A stretch of 64,000 nucleotides of DNA, from assembly GCA_963774765.1 (NCBI GenBank), contig CAVZGP010000024.1, positions 1 through 64,000 of the forward strand. The letters run 5' to 3'. Below, in pieces: positions 1-8,747 of the stretch; the stretch's first letter is position 1; each line of letters starts with the position of its first letter. Below the pieces are notes generated by a model. That model was not told where the DNA came from. It saw only the letters and a list, made by a program, of their open reading frames with translations, and made no database searches. The translations under genes and the position numbers were made by a program. The stretch is from Sva-07 sp963774765 (GTDB lineage Bacteria > Actinomycetota > Acidimicrobiia > Acidimicrobiales > Ilumatobacteraceae).

Positions 1-731
1 ACACCCGGCGAGATCGCCACGCCGCCGTCCCACTGCTCCACGGGGCGGTCGCCGATCCGTGCCTGAACGTCCGGCGGCAGGAACTTGGACGCTTCCTTCG
101 GGTCGCGCTGGACGCGGTAGCAGCTGACACCTTCCGGTGTCTCCTCGATGGTGGTGGGGAGCTCGAGGAAGCCATCGTCGAAACCTGTGCTGTCGTGGTG
201 CAGGTAGGCGAAGTGGGTGAGGTCGTTCAGGTTCTCCTGCATGAGCAGGTAGCTGCCCTGCAGATGATGCTGGCCATGCAGCGTCAGCAGATCGGAGTCG
301 GCGAGGAACGGGAGGTCGGGAAGCCGAGACATGCCGGGAGCGTCCTCGTCGCCCATCCAGATGAACACGAACGGGCCCAGCTCGACGACGGGGTACATCC
401 GCAGCTTGCGGTCGGGACACTTCTTCTGGCTCGGGATGCGGACGATCAGTCCCTCTGGGTTGTACCGGATGCCGTGATAGGCGCACACCAACTCGTCACC
501 GTCGAGCTTGCTCTCGCTCAGCGGGAAGGCGCGATGCAGACATCGGTTCTGCGATGCGACGAGCTGCCCCTCGGTCGTGCGGTAGAACACGATCGAGCGC
601 TCCAGCAGCGTCCTCGCCTTCGGTGTGCGGTCGAACTCGTCGCACAGCCCGGCGACGTACCAGTGGTCGTACAGCAGGGGGAGTCGCACGTAGTCGGCGA
701 CGTGTTTGATGCTGTCGGCATAGTCAGTCAT
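1..731 (-). CDS. Rieske (2Fe-2S) aromatic-ring oxygenase, alpha subunit; partial, runs off the left edge
   Basis: Translating the reverse strand from the ATG at 731 gives an open frame to base 1, so the C-terminus lies outside the window. The N-terminal Rieske domain has Cys64-x-His66 and Cys83-x2-His86. The mononuclear iron site follows the family pattern with Asn167, Asp170, His173 and His178 (NLNDLTHFAYLHH). This layout is that of single-component-type oxygenases such as vanillate O-demethylase VanA, which hydroxylate or demethylate aromatic acids using electrons from a separate reductase. It is the second gene of a leftward unit, 24 nt after a PhyH-family gene. The substrate cannot be read from sequence; no reductase is visible in the window. 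Confidence 0.9.
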   Translation of the reverse strand, partial: MTDYADSIKHVADYVRLPLLYDHWYVAGLCDEFDRTPKARTLLERSIVFYRTTEGQLVASQNRCLHRAFPLSESKLDGDELVCAYHGIRYNPEGLIVRIPSQKKCPDRKLRMYPVVELGPFVFIWMGDEDAPGMSRLPDLPFLADSDLLTLHGQHHLQGSYLLMQENLNDLTHFAYLHHDSTGFDDGFLELPTTIEETPEGVSCYRVQRDPKEASKFLPPDVQARIGDRPVEQWDGGVAISPG

Positions 732-755
732 GGTGATCCATCCTTCGGGTGGGTC

Positions 756-1682
756 TCAGGGCCGTGGCCAGACGACCGGGTAGGTCGTGCTGTCGAGGGG
801 GTCTCCGTCGCGGAGACCCGGGTCGGTCGGGAATTCTGCTGGTGCGCTCGGACGGTGCAGTGAGGTGGCGTCGTCGCCGGCGAAACGGAGCGAGACCGCC
901 CGTCGTGTGCGATCGAGCGAGGTGTTGCCGCGTGCGCCGTGGACGGTTCGGTAGTTGTGGACGATCACGTCGCCGGGCTCGACGTCGAAGTAGACGATGT
1001 CGTAGTCGTCCTCGTGACCCTCGATGTCGGGCAGCACGGGAAGTCCGTTGTCGCCCATGGGCGCCTGACCGACGAACACGTTGGGGGAGTGCATGTCCCA
1101 GCGGTGTGACCCGCGGATGTAGCCCATGCCCCCGTTGTCCTTCGCGACGGCTTCGGCCGCCGTCCAGAACGAGGCCACCTGCTCGCCGTCGACGTGGAAG
1201 TAGCCCCAGTCCTGGTGGAACGCGGTGCGGGTATTGGCGCCCGGCTGCTTGATGAAGATCTGGTCGAACAGGAAGTTCACCTTGTCAGCACCGAACAGCT
1301 GGGCAGCCAGTTCGCCGAGGGGGCTCTCGACCGTGAGACGCTGGACCGCCGGGTAGTCGAGGACGGCATTGTTGACGAGGATGAACTGCCCATCGGAGGC
1401 ACCGGCGTCACCATCGCGGAGCACCTCCGCCCCCATCCCTTCGAGCATCTCGCCGAGACGACTCATCGCGTGCAGGTTCGAGGCGTCAGGCGTGGGCTCG
1501 AAGAGTTCCTCGCCAGACGACTGGTCGTAGCGGCGTTCGGCTTCGTCGACCGCCTCCTTCACCACGGCCACCCACGCGTCGTTCAACACTCCTCGCAGAC
1601 AGACCACGCCATCGCGGCGGTAGGTCTCGATCTCGTCCGGTGTCAGCGCTCGCGCCGATTCGTCCATGTCGTCCCCCATCAT
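756..1682 (-). CDS. Phytanoyl-CoA dioxygenase (PhyH) family Fe(II)/2-oxoglutarate enzyme
   Basis: 308 residues, the normal PhyH length. The facial triad is visible: His156-x-Asp158 (FHQDWG) and a distal His248 in HNYRTVHG, followed by arginines near 258-261 that would bind 2-oxoglutarate. The family hydroxylates small organic or acyl-CoA substrates with O2 and 2-oxoglutarate. The first ATG (1682) was used; an internal ATG five codons later (MDES) is an alternative. The gene leads a leftward operon with the Rieske oxygenase and is divergent from the maleylpyruvate isomerase-like gene. The shared promoter region carries one of the two FadR-type operators. The precise substrate is unknown. Confidence 0.85.
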   Translation of the reverse strand: MMGDDMDESARALTPDEIETYRRDGVVCLRGVLNDAWVAVVKEAVDEAERRYDQSSGEELFEPTPDASNLHAMSRLGEMLEGMGAEVLRDGDAGASDGQFILVNNAVLDYPAVQRLTVESPLGELAAQLFGADKVNFLFDQIFIKQPGANTRTAFHQDWGYFHVDGEQVASFWTAAEAVAKDNGGMGYIRGSHRWDMHSPNVFVGQAPMGDNGLPVLPDIEGHEDDYDIVYFDVEPGDVIVHNYRTVHGARGNTSLDRTRRAVSLRFAGDDATSLHRPSAPAEFPTDPGLRDGDPLDSTTYPVVWPRP

Positions 1683-1726
1683 TCGGTCCCCCTTCGATCG
1701 GCCAGCGCTGGTCCCGCGCCACTGAT

Positions 1727-1755
1727 TTGACGTCGGTCACATTGTCATACAATAT
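1727..1755 (+). promoter_or_regulatory. Rightward promoter with FadR-type GntR operator (copy 1)
   Basis: A -35-like TTGACG (1727-1732) is followed after 8 nt by ATTGTCATACAATAT (1741-1755). The core TTGTCATACAA matches the FadR-subfamily GntR consensus TNGTNNNACNA. The exact reverse complement of the 15-mer occurs at 10360-10374, again 8 nt from a TTGAC box. The site lies between start codons at 1682 and 1804, so it can control both directions. The likely binder is the FCD-type GntR protein encoded at 7973-8743; that link is inference. Confidence 0.75.
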
Positions 1756-1803
1756 GGCGCCCAGGGCAAGCCCCGAGTTGGGGCGCTGACGCAGGGGGAG
1801 AAC

Positions 1804-2507
1804 ATGACGACTGACGACCTGATCCGTCCGAGCGGCGAGCGATGGGCAGCCGAGTACGAGGCGTCACGCCTGCGCACCACGGCCCTGCTCGACGGCATCT
1901 CCGCCGACGACGAGCTACGCATCGTCCCGACCTGCCCCGAATGGCGAGTCCGCGACCTGTTGAGCCACGTCAACGGCCTCGCCGAGGAACTGGCAGCAGG
2001 GCGAGGCCCGACGGGCGACCCGCAGGAGTGGGCAGACAAGTTGATCACCGATCGCGCCGACATCAGCGTCGCCGATCAGCTCGAACAGTTCGCCACGAAC
2101 GGCCCAGCGTTCGAAGCGGTGCTGCGCGACGTGCCGCAGCTCGGCCAGCTCGTGATCGACCTCGTGACCCACGAGCACGACTTCGCCGGAGCGCTGGGCA
2201 CGCAGTCGGACCGATCCTCGTCGGGCATCGAGCTGGTGATGTCGGCCAAGACGAGCTTCGTCGAGAAGGACCTCGCCGCGAACGGACTCGCGGCGATCCG
2301 GCGTGATCGGCGGCGACCACGTCTTCGACTACGGATCCGGTGACATCGAGCTCGAGGTCCGCGGCGAACTGTGGGAGATGTTCCGCCTCACGGGCGGGCG
2401 ACGCTCGATGGCCCAACTCCTCGCCAGCGATCACGACGGCGACATCGAACGATACAGCGCCCGGGTTGGTGCACAACCCGCTCGCCGAGACCGACATCAT
2501 CGAGTGA
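1804..2507 (+). CDS. Maleylpyruvate isomerase family protein (mycothiol-dependent DinB-like), frameshifted
   Basis: The N-terminal 165 residues read as the MDMPI/DinB-like fold, with CPEWRVRDLLSHVNGLAEE and a metal-type histidine in VTHEHDFAGAL. The frame breaks near 2300 and resumes as HVFDYGSGDIELEVRGEL. It breaks again near 2465 and resumes to end in NPLAETDIIE at TGA 2505-2507, a typical family C-terminus. Family members isomerise maleylpyruvate using mycothiol or bind other thiols, and occur in actinobacterial aromatic catabolism. The gene starts a rightward run with a flavin monooxygenase (2522) and a flavodoxin-fold reductase. Either the gene is dead or the sequence has two indels here. 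Confidence 0.7.
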
Positions 2508-2521
2508 CAGGACCAACAGCA

Positions 2522-3675
2522 ATGACCCACGACGACTGCATCCAGGCCGCCCGCGAGCTTGCACCGCTGCTCCGTGAGAAGGCCCGAGAGGCCGAGATCG
2601 CCCGCCGGCCGCTCGACGACGTGATCGAGGCCGGTGCGCGACAGCGGGTTGTTCTCGATGATGGTGCCCAAGCGCTACGGCGGCTACGAACTCGACGTCG
2701 ACACGTTCTTCGAGGTGGTGTTGATCCTGTCGGAGGCCGACGCCGCGATCGGGGTGGATCATCGGCTTCTACATCGAGCACGCCTTCTGGCTCGCCGAAT
2801 TCCCCGAAGCGGTGCAGGACGTGGTCTACGGCGACGCGAACCACGTGCTCGCGCCTGCTGCGCTCAACATCGGTGGCGGTACCGCCGTGCCGACCGATGG
2901 TGGCTATCGGGTCAACGGTCGCTGGGCGTGGGGGACCGGCATCGTGCACGCGACGTGGGTGATCGCCGGTTGCCTGGCCACCGATTCCGATGGCGGCGTC
3001 ACGCCGATGATGTTCCTGCTCCCAGCGCGGTGACGTCGAGACCATCGACACCTGGCACATCTCCGGAATGTGCGGCACCGGCTCACTCGACTTCACGATC
3101 GATGACGTGTTCGTTCCCGCCGATCGTGCCGTTCCGTTCCTCGGCCTCCTCGACGGAACCTGGGGGATCGCCGAGCGCTACGACGCCCCCTTGTACTCGA
3201 CGCCGCTCCTGCCGATCCTCGCACTGGCCGCCGGCCTGCCGTGCCTCGGCGCAGCGCGCAAGTGCTCGGGCAGCGTTCGCCGAGCAGGTGAAGGCCAAGA
3301 TCGAGGCCACCGGGGTCGTCAAGGGCGAAGGAAACTTCGGGCTGATCGCGGAGGCGTCGCTGTCGATCGACGCCGCGGAGCTGTTGATGCGCGACATGCT
3401 CGCCGGCCTCATGGCCGGCCGTGCCGATGCGGCCGTCGAGGAGCGCAGCGCCTGGATCACCAAGGTGTCGCACGCGACGTTCATGTGTCGCGATGCCACG
3501 AACGCTGATCGCGTCGCTCATCGGTGCCAGCGGGGCGATGCTCGACAACCCGATTCAGCGGTGCGCTCGCGACATCAACACCGCAGCGAACCACGTCATC
3601 TTCGAGCGAGAGTCGCGCTACGGAGATCACGCCCGTCAGCTGTTCGGACAACCGATCACGAATCGGCTCGTCTGA
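2522..3675 (+). pseudogene. Acyl-CoA dehydrogenase-fold flavin monooxygenase (HsaA/DszC-like), broken by about four or five frameshifts
   Basis: Consecutive fragments in alternating frames assemble into one protein of about 385 residues: a start at 2522 (MTHDDCIQAARELAPLL), then SGLFSMMVPKRYGGYELDVD, then NHVLAPAALNIGGGTA, then WHISGMCGTGSLDFTIDDVFVP, then VKAKIEATGVVKGEGNFG, and an end in RYGDHARQLFGQPITNRLV at 3675. The C-terminal ARDINTAANHVIFERES pattern is typical of the two-component FMNH2-dependent monooxygenase branch (HsaA, DszC) of the acyl-CoA dehydrogenase fold. Breaks lie near 2640, 2760, 3030, 3270 and 3500. The following reductase overlaps its stop (ATGA). As read it cannot make a functional enzyme. 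Confidence 0.75.
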
Positions 3676-4302
3676 TGACGTCGATCCTGTGGGTCGAGGG
3701 CAGCCCGAAGGGCGAGCGATCGCTGTCGTCGTCGTGTGCCCGAGCGTTCCTCGATGCACTCGGCGACGACGTGTCCGTCACCCACGTCGATGTCTGGTCC
3801 GACGAAGCTCTCTCGTTCGGTCGGGAGGCTGCGTTGGCGAAGTTCGCACCGATCTTCGGTGAAGCCCGAACGCCGGAGCAGGAGGAGATCTGGGAACAGG
3901 TGAGCGCCCAGATCGATCAGGTCGCCCGCCACGACGCGCTGCTCATCAGCTCGCCGATGTGGAACTGGAGCATTCCGCACGCCCTGAAGGCCTGGATCGA
4001 CGTCGTCGTCCAACCCTTCCAATCGTTCACCCTCGACGCCGCAGGACGCCACGTCGGCACACTCGGCGTCGGCAAGCGGGCGCAGATGATCCTCACCCGA
4101 TCCGTCGGCCTACGACGGGCGCAGCCCAGAGATGCAGGATCACCAGGAGCCATACCTGCGCTACCTGGTCGAACTCCTCGGCTTCGACCTCGCCGAGTCG
4201 GTCGTCGTCGAGCCGACGACTGCATGGACGCCAGAGGATCGAGCGGCCATCGCAGCCGACGCCCTCGAGCGATCACGCGCCGCGGGACTCGCGTTCCGGT
4301 AG
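3675..4302 (+). CDS. FMN-dependent NADH reductase / azoreductase-like flavodoxin-fold protein, frameshifted
   Basis: The ATG at 3675 overlaps the previous stop. Residues 1-145 show a flavodoxin_2/AzoR fold: EGSPKGERSLSSS near the N-terminus for FMN phosphate binding, and ISSPMWNWSIPHALKAWID, the family's characteristic PMYN-like loop. The frame is lost near 4110 and recovered as SAYDGRSPEMQDHQEPYLRY, ending in RSRAAGLAFR at TAG 4300-4302. Such enzymes reduce quinones or azo dyes with NADH. Next to an FMNH2-dependent monooxygenase the gene might supply reduced flavin, but that is inference. One indel separates it from an intact gene. Confidence 0.7.
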
Positions 4303-4315
4303 CCGGTTGCGAGCC

Positions 4316-5014
4316 TCAGGACAGGACCGGGAGCGGTCCTGTGAGGGAGGCCCGTTGCGAGATCTCGAGCCATGTTCCGTCGGGCGCTCTGACGAACGAG
4401 ATGCAGGCGGTGTCGCCGAGGCGGACGGGCTGACGCGCCGACTCGTAGCCGAGGGCGACCAACCGTGCGTGCTCACGAACCACGTCGCGCACCTGCACGG
4501 TGAGGTAGCGGAGACCCAGGCCGTCGAGTTCAGCGGCTGCGTCCGCAGCGGCGGGATCAGCGTCGAGCACGAACCAGGAGGTGCCGACACGCCAACGTGC
4601 TCCCTCCCGCACGCCGCCCAGCCCGGCCTGCAGGAACTCGGCGACCTCGTCCGGCCGGTGCGTGCGCCACCGCACTTCGACGTCGACGATGGCGTCGGTT
4701 CCGACGGGCACGACCTCGATCGGCACGCCATCGGCGGTGACCCGAGCCGTTGGTCGCTCGACGGCACCGGCCATACGCAGCCCGACGAGCGTCGACGGGG
4801 TCGTCGCCAGCGCATCGCGATGGCTGTTCACCTTCAGCACGGAGTCGCCGATTGCGTAGCGATGTTGATGGATGCCGCTGCCGACCTTCAGCAGATGGTC
4901 GTACTGCGCGCCGACCTCGGCGAGGAGTTGCCGGTGCGACGGCCAATCGTTGGTCATCAGTCCCACGTCGACGGCGAGCTTGGCGAGATCCATCGGGTTC
5001 GTCACGGCGGTCAC
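4316..5014 (-). CDS. VOC (glyoxalase/bleomycin-resistance fold) family protein
   Basis: 232 residues. The N-terminal half (HRQLLAEVGAQYDHLLKVGSG) and C-terminal half (LGLRYLTVQVRDVVREHARL, ending CISFVRAPDGTWLEISQR) look like paired beta-alpha-beta-beta-beta VOC modules. Metal-binding positions are not fully conserved, so catalysis is uncertain. Its start overlaps the stop of the upstream SnoaL-like gene by 4 nt (5011-5014), showing tight coupling in the leftward operon that begins with the acyl-CoA ligase. It converges with the azoreductase-like gene; a hairpin overlaps its last codons. Confidence 0.75.
   Translation of the reverse strand: MTAVTNPMDLAKLAVDVGLMTNDWPSHRQLLAEVGAQYDHLLKVGSGIHQHRYAIGDSVLKVNSHRDALATTPSTLVGLRMAGAVERPTARVTADGVPIEVVPVGTDAIVDVEVRWRTHRPDEVAEFLQAGLGGVREGARWRVGTSWFVLDADPAAADAAAELDGLGLRYLTVQVRDVVREHARLVALGYESARQPVRLGDTACISFVRAPDGTWLEISQRASLTGPLPVLS
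4321..4342. terminator. Possible convergent-gene hairpin terminator
   Basis: ACAGGACCG and CGGTCCTGT form a perfect 9-bp stem around a 4-nt GGAG loop. It lies at the 3' ends of two convergent transcription units (stops at 4302 and 4316), inside the last codons of the VOC gene. No T-run follows. High-GC actinobacterial terminators often lack one, so this is plausible but unproven. Confidence 0.4.
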
Positions 5015-5403
5015 GCCTCGGTTCTGCCGAACGCGGCGGCCACCTGGGCCGAGTCCATGTACTCGTCGATCCGGGTGACCTGTCCGTCGCGAACCGACAC
5101 GAAGATCGCGATCGGCAGGTCGGCGGTGCGGCCGTCGGCGAACGTGAGATGGAGGACGTGGCGCTGCACGAAGCCGGCAGCGGTGAGGTCACGGACGATG
5201 TCGCGGTATTCGATCGACGCGGTGTTGGCGATCATCCAGCCGAGCACGGCGAGGTTCTGTGCCTTGTCCTGCACGACGCCGTCGTTGCTGTGCCACACCT
5301 CGATGTCGTCGGCCCACAGGGTGGTGAGCAACTCGATGTCGCCGTCCTCGATCGCGCCGAAGACGGCGTCGGCGACCTCGTCTGCTGTCCGTCGAGTGGT
5401 CAT
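5011..5403 (-). CDS. SnoaL/NTF2-like small protein
   Basis: 130 residues starting at ATG 5403 (MTTRRTADEVADAVFGAIED). The cone-shaped NTF2-like fold is suggested by the segment LLTTLWADDIEVWHSNDGVV and the ending VRDGQVTRIDEYMDSAQV, which is characteristic of SnoaL-like ketosteroid-isomerase-fold proteins. Such proteins act as isomerases, cyclases or binding proteins for polyketide, steroid or aromatic intermediates. It overlaps the downstream VOC gene by 4 nt and follows the APH-like gene after about 64 nt. The reaction is unknown. Confidence 0.75.
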   Translation of the reverse strand: MTTRRTADEVADAVFGAIEDGDIELLTTLWADDIEVWHSNDGVVQDKAQNLAVLGWMIANTASIEYRDIVRDLTAAGFVQRHVLHLTFADGRTADLPIAIFVSVRDGQVTRIDEYMDSAQVAAAFGRTEA

Positions 5404-5467
5404 GGGTGAACGAGCTCCGTCGAAGAAGATGTTGGACGTTTCGGGTCGGTCATGGTCGCTGGTCCCT

Positions 5468-6537
5468 TCAGGTTGCTCGCGGAGATGACAGGAGCGAGTC
5501 GGCGAGGTCGACGATCGGTTCCACATGGTCGCCGAGCAGCCGCAGTCGCTCGTCGCTGCTGTCGCCGACGACGTATCGGTGGTGCAGCTGTGCGAGGACG
5601 ACCGCGTGCTTCCACAGCGCGAACGCCTCGTACCACTGGATGTGCTCGACGTCGTGTCCGGCCGCGGCGTACCGCTGGATGATCTCGTCGCGCCGCGGGA
5701 AGTCGGCCATGTCCAGCGCGATCGTCGGCGCCCGGTCGATGGCGTCATCGGCCTGCTTCCAGTAGCCCACGAGCGTGCCGAGGTCGACGAGCGGGTCACC
5801 GAGCGTGGCCATGTCCCAGTCGAAGATCGACGACACGCGGTCGGGTTCGCCCGGCGTGAACATGGCGTTGTCGAGTTTGTAGTCGTTGTGGAGGATCGAG
5901 ACACGCTTCGTCGTCGGACGAGTCGACACCAGGAGCTGGTGGACCTCGTCGAACCGCGAATCGGCGCCATCGTCGACGCGGTGCCAGCGGTCGTGCCACC
6001 CGGCGAGCTGTCGTTCCACGAAGCCGTCGGGGCGTCCGAGCCGTCCGAGCCCGACCTCCTCGGGATCGATCGCGTGGAGATCGGCGAGCGCGTCGACCAG
6101 TGCCATCGAGATCCGGTGGGGACATCGTGGGCCTCCGCGAGCAGCGCAGGCATCGCGTCGCGCACGACGAGTCCGCGGCGTCGTTCGACGACGAGGAACG
6201 GTGCGCCGATGACCGACGGGTCGTCGCAGAACGCCAGGGCCCGGGGCGCCCGGTCGAACACCGGCCCCAGCCCGTGCAGCACCCGGTGCTCGCGCGCCAT
6301 GTCGTGCGCGCCAGGAGCGATGTCTCCGAACGGTGGACGGCGCACGACCAACTCGGTCGTGCCCATCGTGACGCAGTACGTGAGGTTGGCGTGCCCGCCG
6401 GTGAACTGCTCGACGCACAACGTCCCGTCGAGCTCCGGCACCTCTCGTCGGAGCCAGGCCTCGAGGGCGGCCCAGTCCTGCTGATCGGACACCGGCGAGG
6501 TGTCGCGGCCGGCCGCCGCGTCCGGATCCGTCATCAC
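5468..6537 (-). CDS. Aminoglycoside-phosphotransferase-fold kinase (ACAD10/11-associated type), frameshifted
   Basis: From ATG 6537 the N-terminal lobe (TGGHANLTYCVTMGTTELVVRR) is in one frame. After an indel near 6115 the C-lobe continues with the catalytic loop ILHNDYKLDN and the Mg-binding IFDWDMATLGDP. These are the APH/choline-kinase signatures. Proteins of this length beside acyl-CoA dehydrogenases resemble the kinase-like domain of ACAD10/11, thought to phosphorylate hydroxyacyl-CoA intermediates. An acyl-CoA dehydrogenase of the matching subtype is encoded at 10429-11595 in the same island. All catalytic motifs survive, so a sequence error is a fair explanation of the break. Confidence 0.8.
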
Positions 6538-6547
6538 GTCGGCTCCA

Positions 6548-7273
6548 TCACATCAACGTGATCCCGCCGTCGACGAGCAGCATCTGGCCGGTGATGTAGC
6601 TCGCCATCGACGAGGCGAGGAAGAGCGCGGCGTCGCCCATCTCCTCGGGTTCGCCCCATCGACGCATCGGGATGCGGCTGATCGTCGAGTCGTAGACGTC
6701 GGGGTCGTCGTGGCTCCGGCTGGTGAGCTTGGTGTTGACGAAACCGGGAGCGACGCCGTTGACGCGGATGTCGTGCTTGGCCCACGCCGCGGCGAGCGAC
6801 TTGGTGAGTGTGACCAGCGCGCCCTTGCTGGCGGAGTAGGCGGGTTGCCCCGGCGTGGCGATGAAGCTCGACGTGGAACCGATCATCACGATGCTGGCCC
6901 CATCAGCATCGGTGAGTTGAGGTCGGAACGCCGTACACAGCGCCATGACGCCGTTGAGGTTGACGTCGATGACGTGCCGGAACGTGTCGATGTCGTACTC
7001 GGCGCCCCCGTAGGCGACGGTACCGACGCTGGGTACGAGCACATCGAGCGCGTCGAACTCGGCGGCGAGTTCCTCCGCGGCGCCGGGGTCGGCGACATCG
7101 AGCCGATGGAACGCGAGTCCATCCAGGTCGCCGCCGGGATACTCGGCGGCGCTCGCCCGTGTTCCCGTGACGTGAACCTCGGCACCTGCGAGTTCGAATC
7201 GCCGCGCCGTGCCCAGCCCGATACCGCTGCTGCCACCCGCGACGAGGACGACGCGTCCGGCGAAGTCGATCAT
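6548..7273 (-). CDS. Short-chain dehydrogenase/reductase (SDR)
   Basis: 241 residues. The Gly-rich NAD(P)-binding motif is at 13-19 (GGSSGIG), the structural Asn is in VNLNG near 105, the catalytic Ser is near 133-136 and Tyr146-x3-Lys150 forms the YSASK motif. The C-terminus ITGQMLLVDGGITLM is typical of classical 3-oxoacyl-ACP reductase-like SDRs. It lies between a VOC gene (10 nt upstream) and the APH-like gene (10 nt downstream) in the leftward operon. It probably oxidises a hydroxyl group in the catabolic pathway; the substrate is not visible. Confidence 0.9.
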   Translation of the reverse strand: MIDFAGRVVLVAGGSSGIGLGTARRFELAGAEVHVTGTRASAAEYPGGDLDGLAFHRLDVADPGAAEELAAEFDALDVLVPSVGTVAYGGAEYDIDTFRHVIDVNLNGVMALCTAFRPQLTDADGASIVMIGSTSSFIATPGQPAYSASKGALVTLTKSLAAAWAKHDIRVNGVAPGFVNTKLTSRSHDDPDVYDSTISRIPMRRWGEPEEMGDAALFLASSMASYITGQMLLVDGGITLM

Positions 7274-7283
7274 GATCGGCGCG

Positions 7284-7976
7284 TCAGTCGCCGACGGGGA
7301 CCGGCGGGGTGTTCTCGCTCATGGTGGCGGTGACGACCTCGTCCGGCATGCCGATCAGACCCTCGTACATCTCCTGCGGGATGCCGCGCGGCCAGGGGCG
7401 GTCGGCATCGAACGCCGGCTGCGGAACCGGGGTGTCCGAGGCTTCGAAGGCTTCGGGGTTCCGGTAGCGCTCGAGTTCATCGGCGTTGATGCCTGCCAGC
7501 CCGACGACCTCGGGGTCGATCCAGGCATCTCCGTCGATCGGGGCGGCCGAGGTGGCGACTTCGAGGGTGAGGTCTTCGGGTCCGGCGAAGTAGATCGAGT
7601 GGCACATGCCGTGGTCGAGCGGTCCGAACACGGTGATGCCGCGCGAGCGGATGCGGTCGCGCATGGCGAGCAGGTCGTCGAGCGTGTCGACGTTGAACGC
7701 GACGTGCTGCATCGTGCCGCCGGCGCAGGGCCCTCCGCCGCTGCCGGCGTGCGTGACGCCGAGGGTGCGATCGATGCCGGCGATGTCGGGGGTCTGGACG
7801 AAGGCGAGATAGCAGGTGTCGTTGAGCTTCAAGAAGCCGTGCCAGGCCCCCTCGACGCCGTGCATCCAGTAGAGCGCGACGAGTTCGCACCCGAGGACGT
7901 CGTTGAAGAAGTCGATCTGGGCCTTGATGTCCTTTGTGGCGACGGCCAGGTGGTGGATGCCGTTGTTGGTGCTCAT
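7284..7976 (-). CDS. VOC family protein, extradiol-dioxygenase-like
   Basis: 230 residues. The N-terminus GIHHLAVATKDIKAQIDFFNDVLG supplies the first metal-type histidine, MQHVAFNVDTLDDLLAMRDRI the second, and YFAGPEDLTLEVAT the terminal glutamate, all as in metal-binding VOC enzymes. A proline-rich tail of about 70 residues follows. Members include glyoxalases, epimerases and ring-cleavage dioxygenases; which applies is unknown. It starts 4 nt inside the end of the GntR gene, so both are co-translated. Confidence 0.8.
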   Translation of the reverse strand: MSTNNGIHHLAVATKDIKAQIDFFNDVLGCELVALYWMHGVEGAWHGFLKLNDTCYLAFVQTPDIAGIDRTLGVTHAGSGGGPCAGGTMQHVAFNVDTLDDLLAMRDRIRSRGITVFGPLDHGMCHSIYFAGPEDLTLEVATSAAPIDGDAWIDPEVVGLAGINADELERYRNPEAFEASDTPVPQPAFDADRPWPRGIPQEMYEGLIGMPDEVVTATMSENTPPVPVGD

Positions 7977-8743
7977 GGTGTGTCTCCCATTCCGGTGTTG
8001 TCGATTTCGTGTCGTTTCGTGGTCACCGAGTCATCCAGGTCGAGGCCGGCCAACTCGCAGCCCTTCTTGAAGTCGACGAAGTGTTTGGTCATCCAGTCCT
8101 GGGCCGTGTCCGCGTCGCCGGCTTCGAGGGCATGGAAGATGCGGCTGTGGGCCTCGAACAGACGTCGCCCCGGGCCGATGCGACGGATCACGGTGCCGTA
8201 CGCCGGGAACAGGAGCGCGCCCAGGGGCTCGCGGGCGAGCAGCAGCGCGTGGTTGCCCGATGCCTGTGCGACGAGTTCGTGGAACTCGACGTCGGCCTCG
8301 GCGAGCGCGACCGGATCGTCGAGGCAGTCGGCGGTCGTGTCGAGGTTGGTCCGCAGCTGGTCCAGGAGTTCGGCGGTGATGTTGGCGGCGGCCAAGCGGG
8401 CGGCGAGCGGTTCGATCGCCGTCTGCACTTCCCACAGCTCTCGGAAGGAGATCCCGTGGAGCACGATCGCTTCGTGCATCGCGGTGATGACGACGCTCTT
8501 GGCCGGCGCCGTGACCGCCATCCTCCGACGTGCGCCGCGTTCGATCAACCCGGCCGACTCGAGCGACCGCATCGCCTCGCGCACCGTGGGGCGGGTGACA
8601 CCGAGTTGCTCGGCGAGATCGTGCTCGGGAGGCAGCAGGGTGCCGGGGGCGAGTGACCCGTCGAGGATCCGTCGCCTGATGGTCTGCTCGGCGACCCGAT
8701 AGGCCGGGAGTCGCTCGAGGGTGTCGAAGACGGCGTCGCTCAT
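7973..8743 (-). CDS. GntR-family regulator with FCD ligand domain (FadR subfamily)
   Basis: 256 residues. The N-terminal winged helix contains LAEQLGVTRPTVREAMRSLE, the GntR recognition segment, after LAPGTLLPPEHDL. An all-alpha FCD domain follows (FHELVAQASGNHALLL near 150-165, then FEAHSRIFHALEAGD), carrying the Asp/His metal-site pattern of that family. FCD regulators usually repress catabolic operons and release DNA when a pathway acid or acyl-CoA binds. The gene is second in the operon behind the acyl-CoA ligase. The operator at 10360-10374 would make it autoregulated. Matching operators flank the island. Confidence 0.9.
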   Translation of the reverse strand: MSDAVFDTLERLPAYRVAEQTIRRRILDGSLAPGTLLPPEHDLAEQLGVTRPTVREAMRSLESAGLIERGARRRMAVTAPAKSVVITAMHEAIVLHGISFRELWEVQTAIEPLAARLAAANITAELLDQLRTNLDTTADCLDDPVALAEADVEFHELVAQASGNHALLLAREPLGALLFPAYGTVIRRIGPGRRLFEAHSRIFHALEAGDADTAQDWMTKHFVDFKKGCELAGLDLDDSVTTKRHEIDNTGMGDTP

Positions 8744-8747
8744 CGGT

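Noticed and set aside
195..863. Long plus-strand open frame over the Rieske gene
   Set aside because: It is a shadow of the reverse-strand Rieske gene; only the reverse frame shows iron-ligand motifs.
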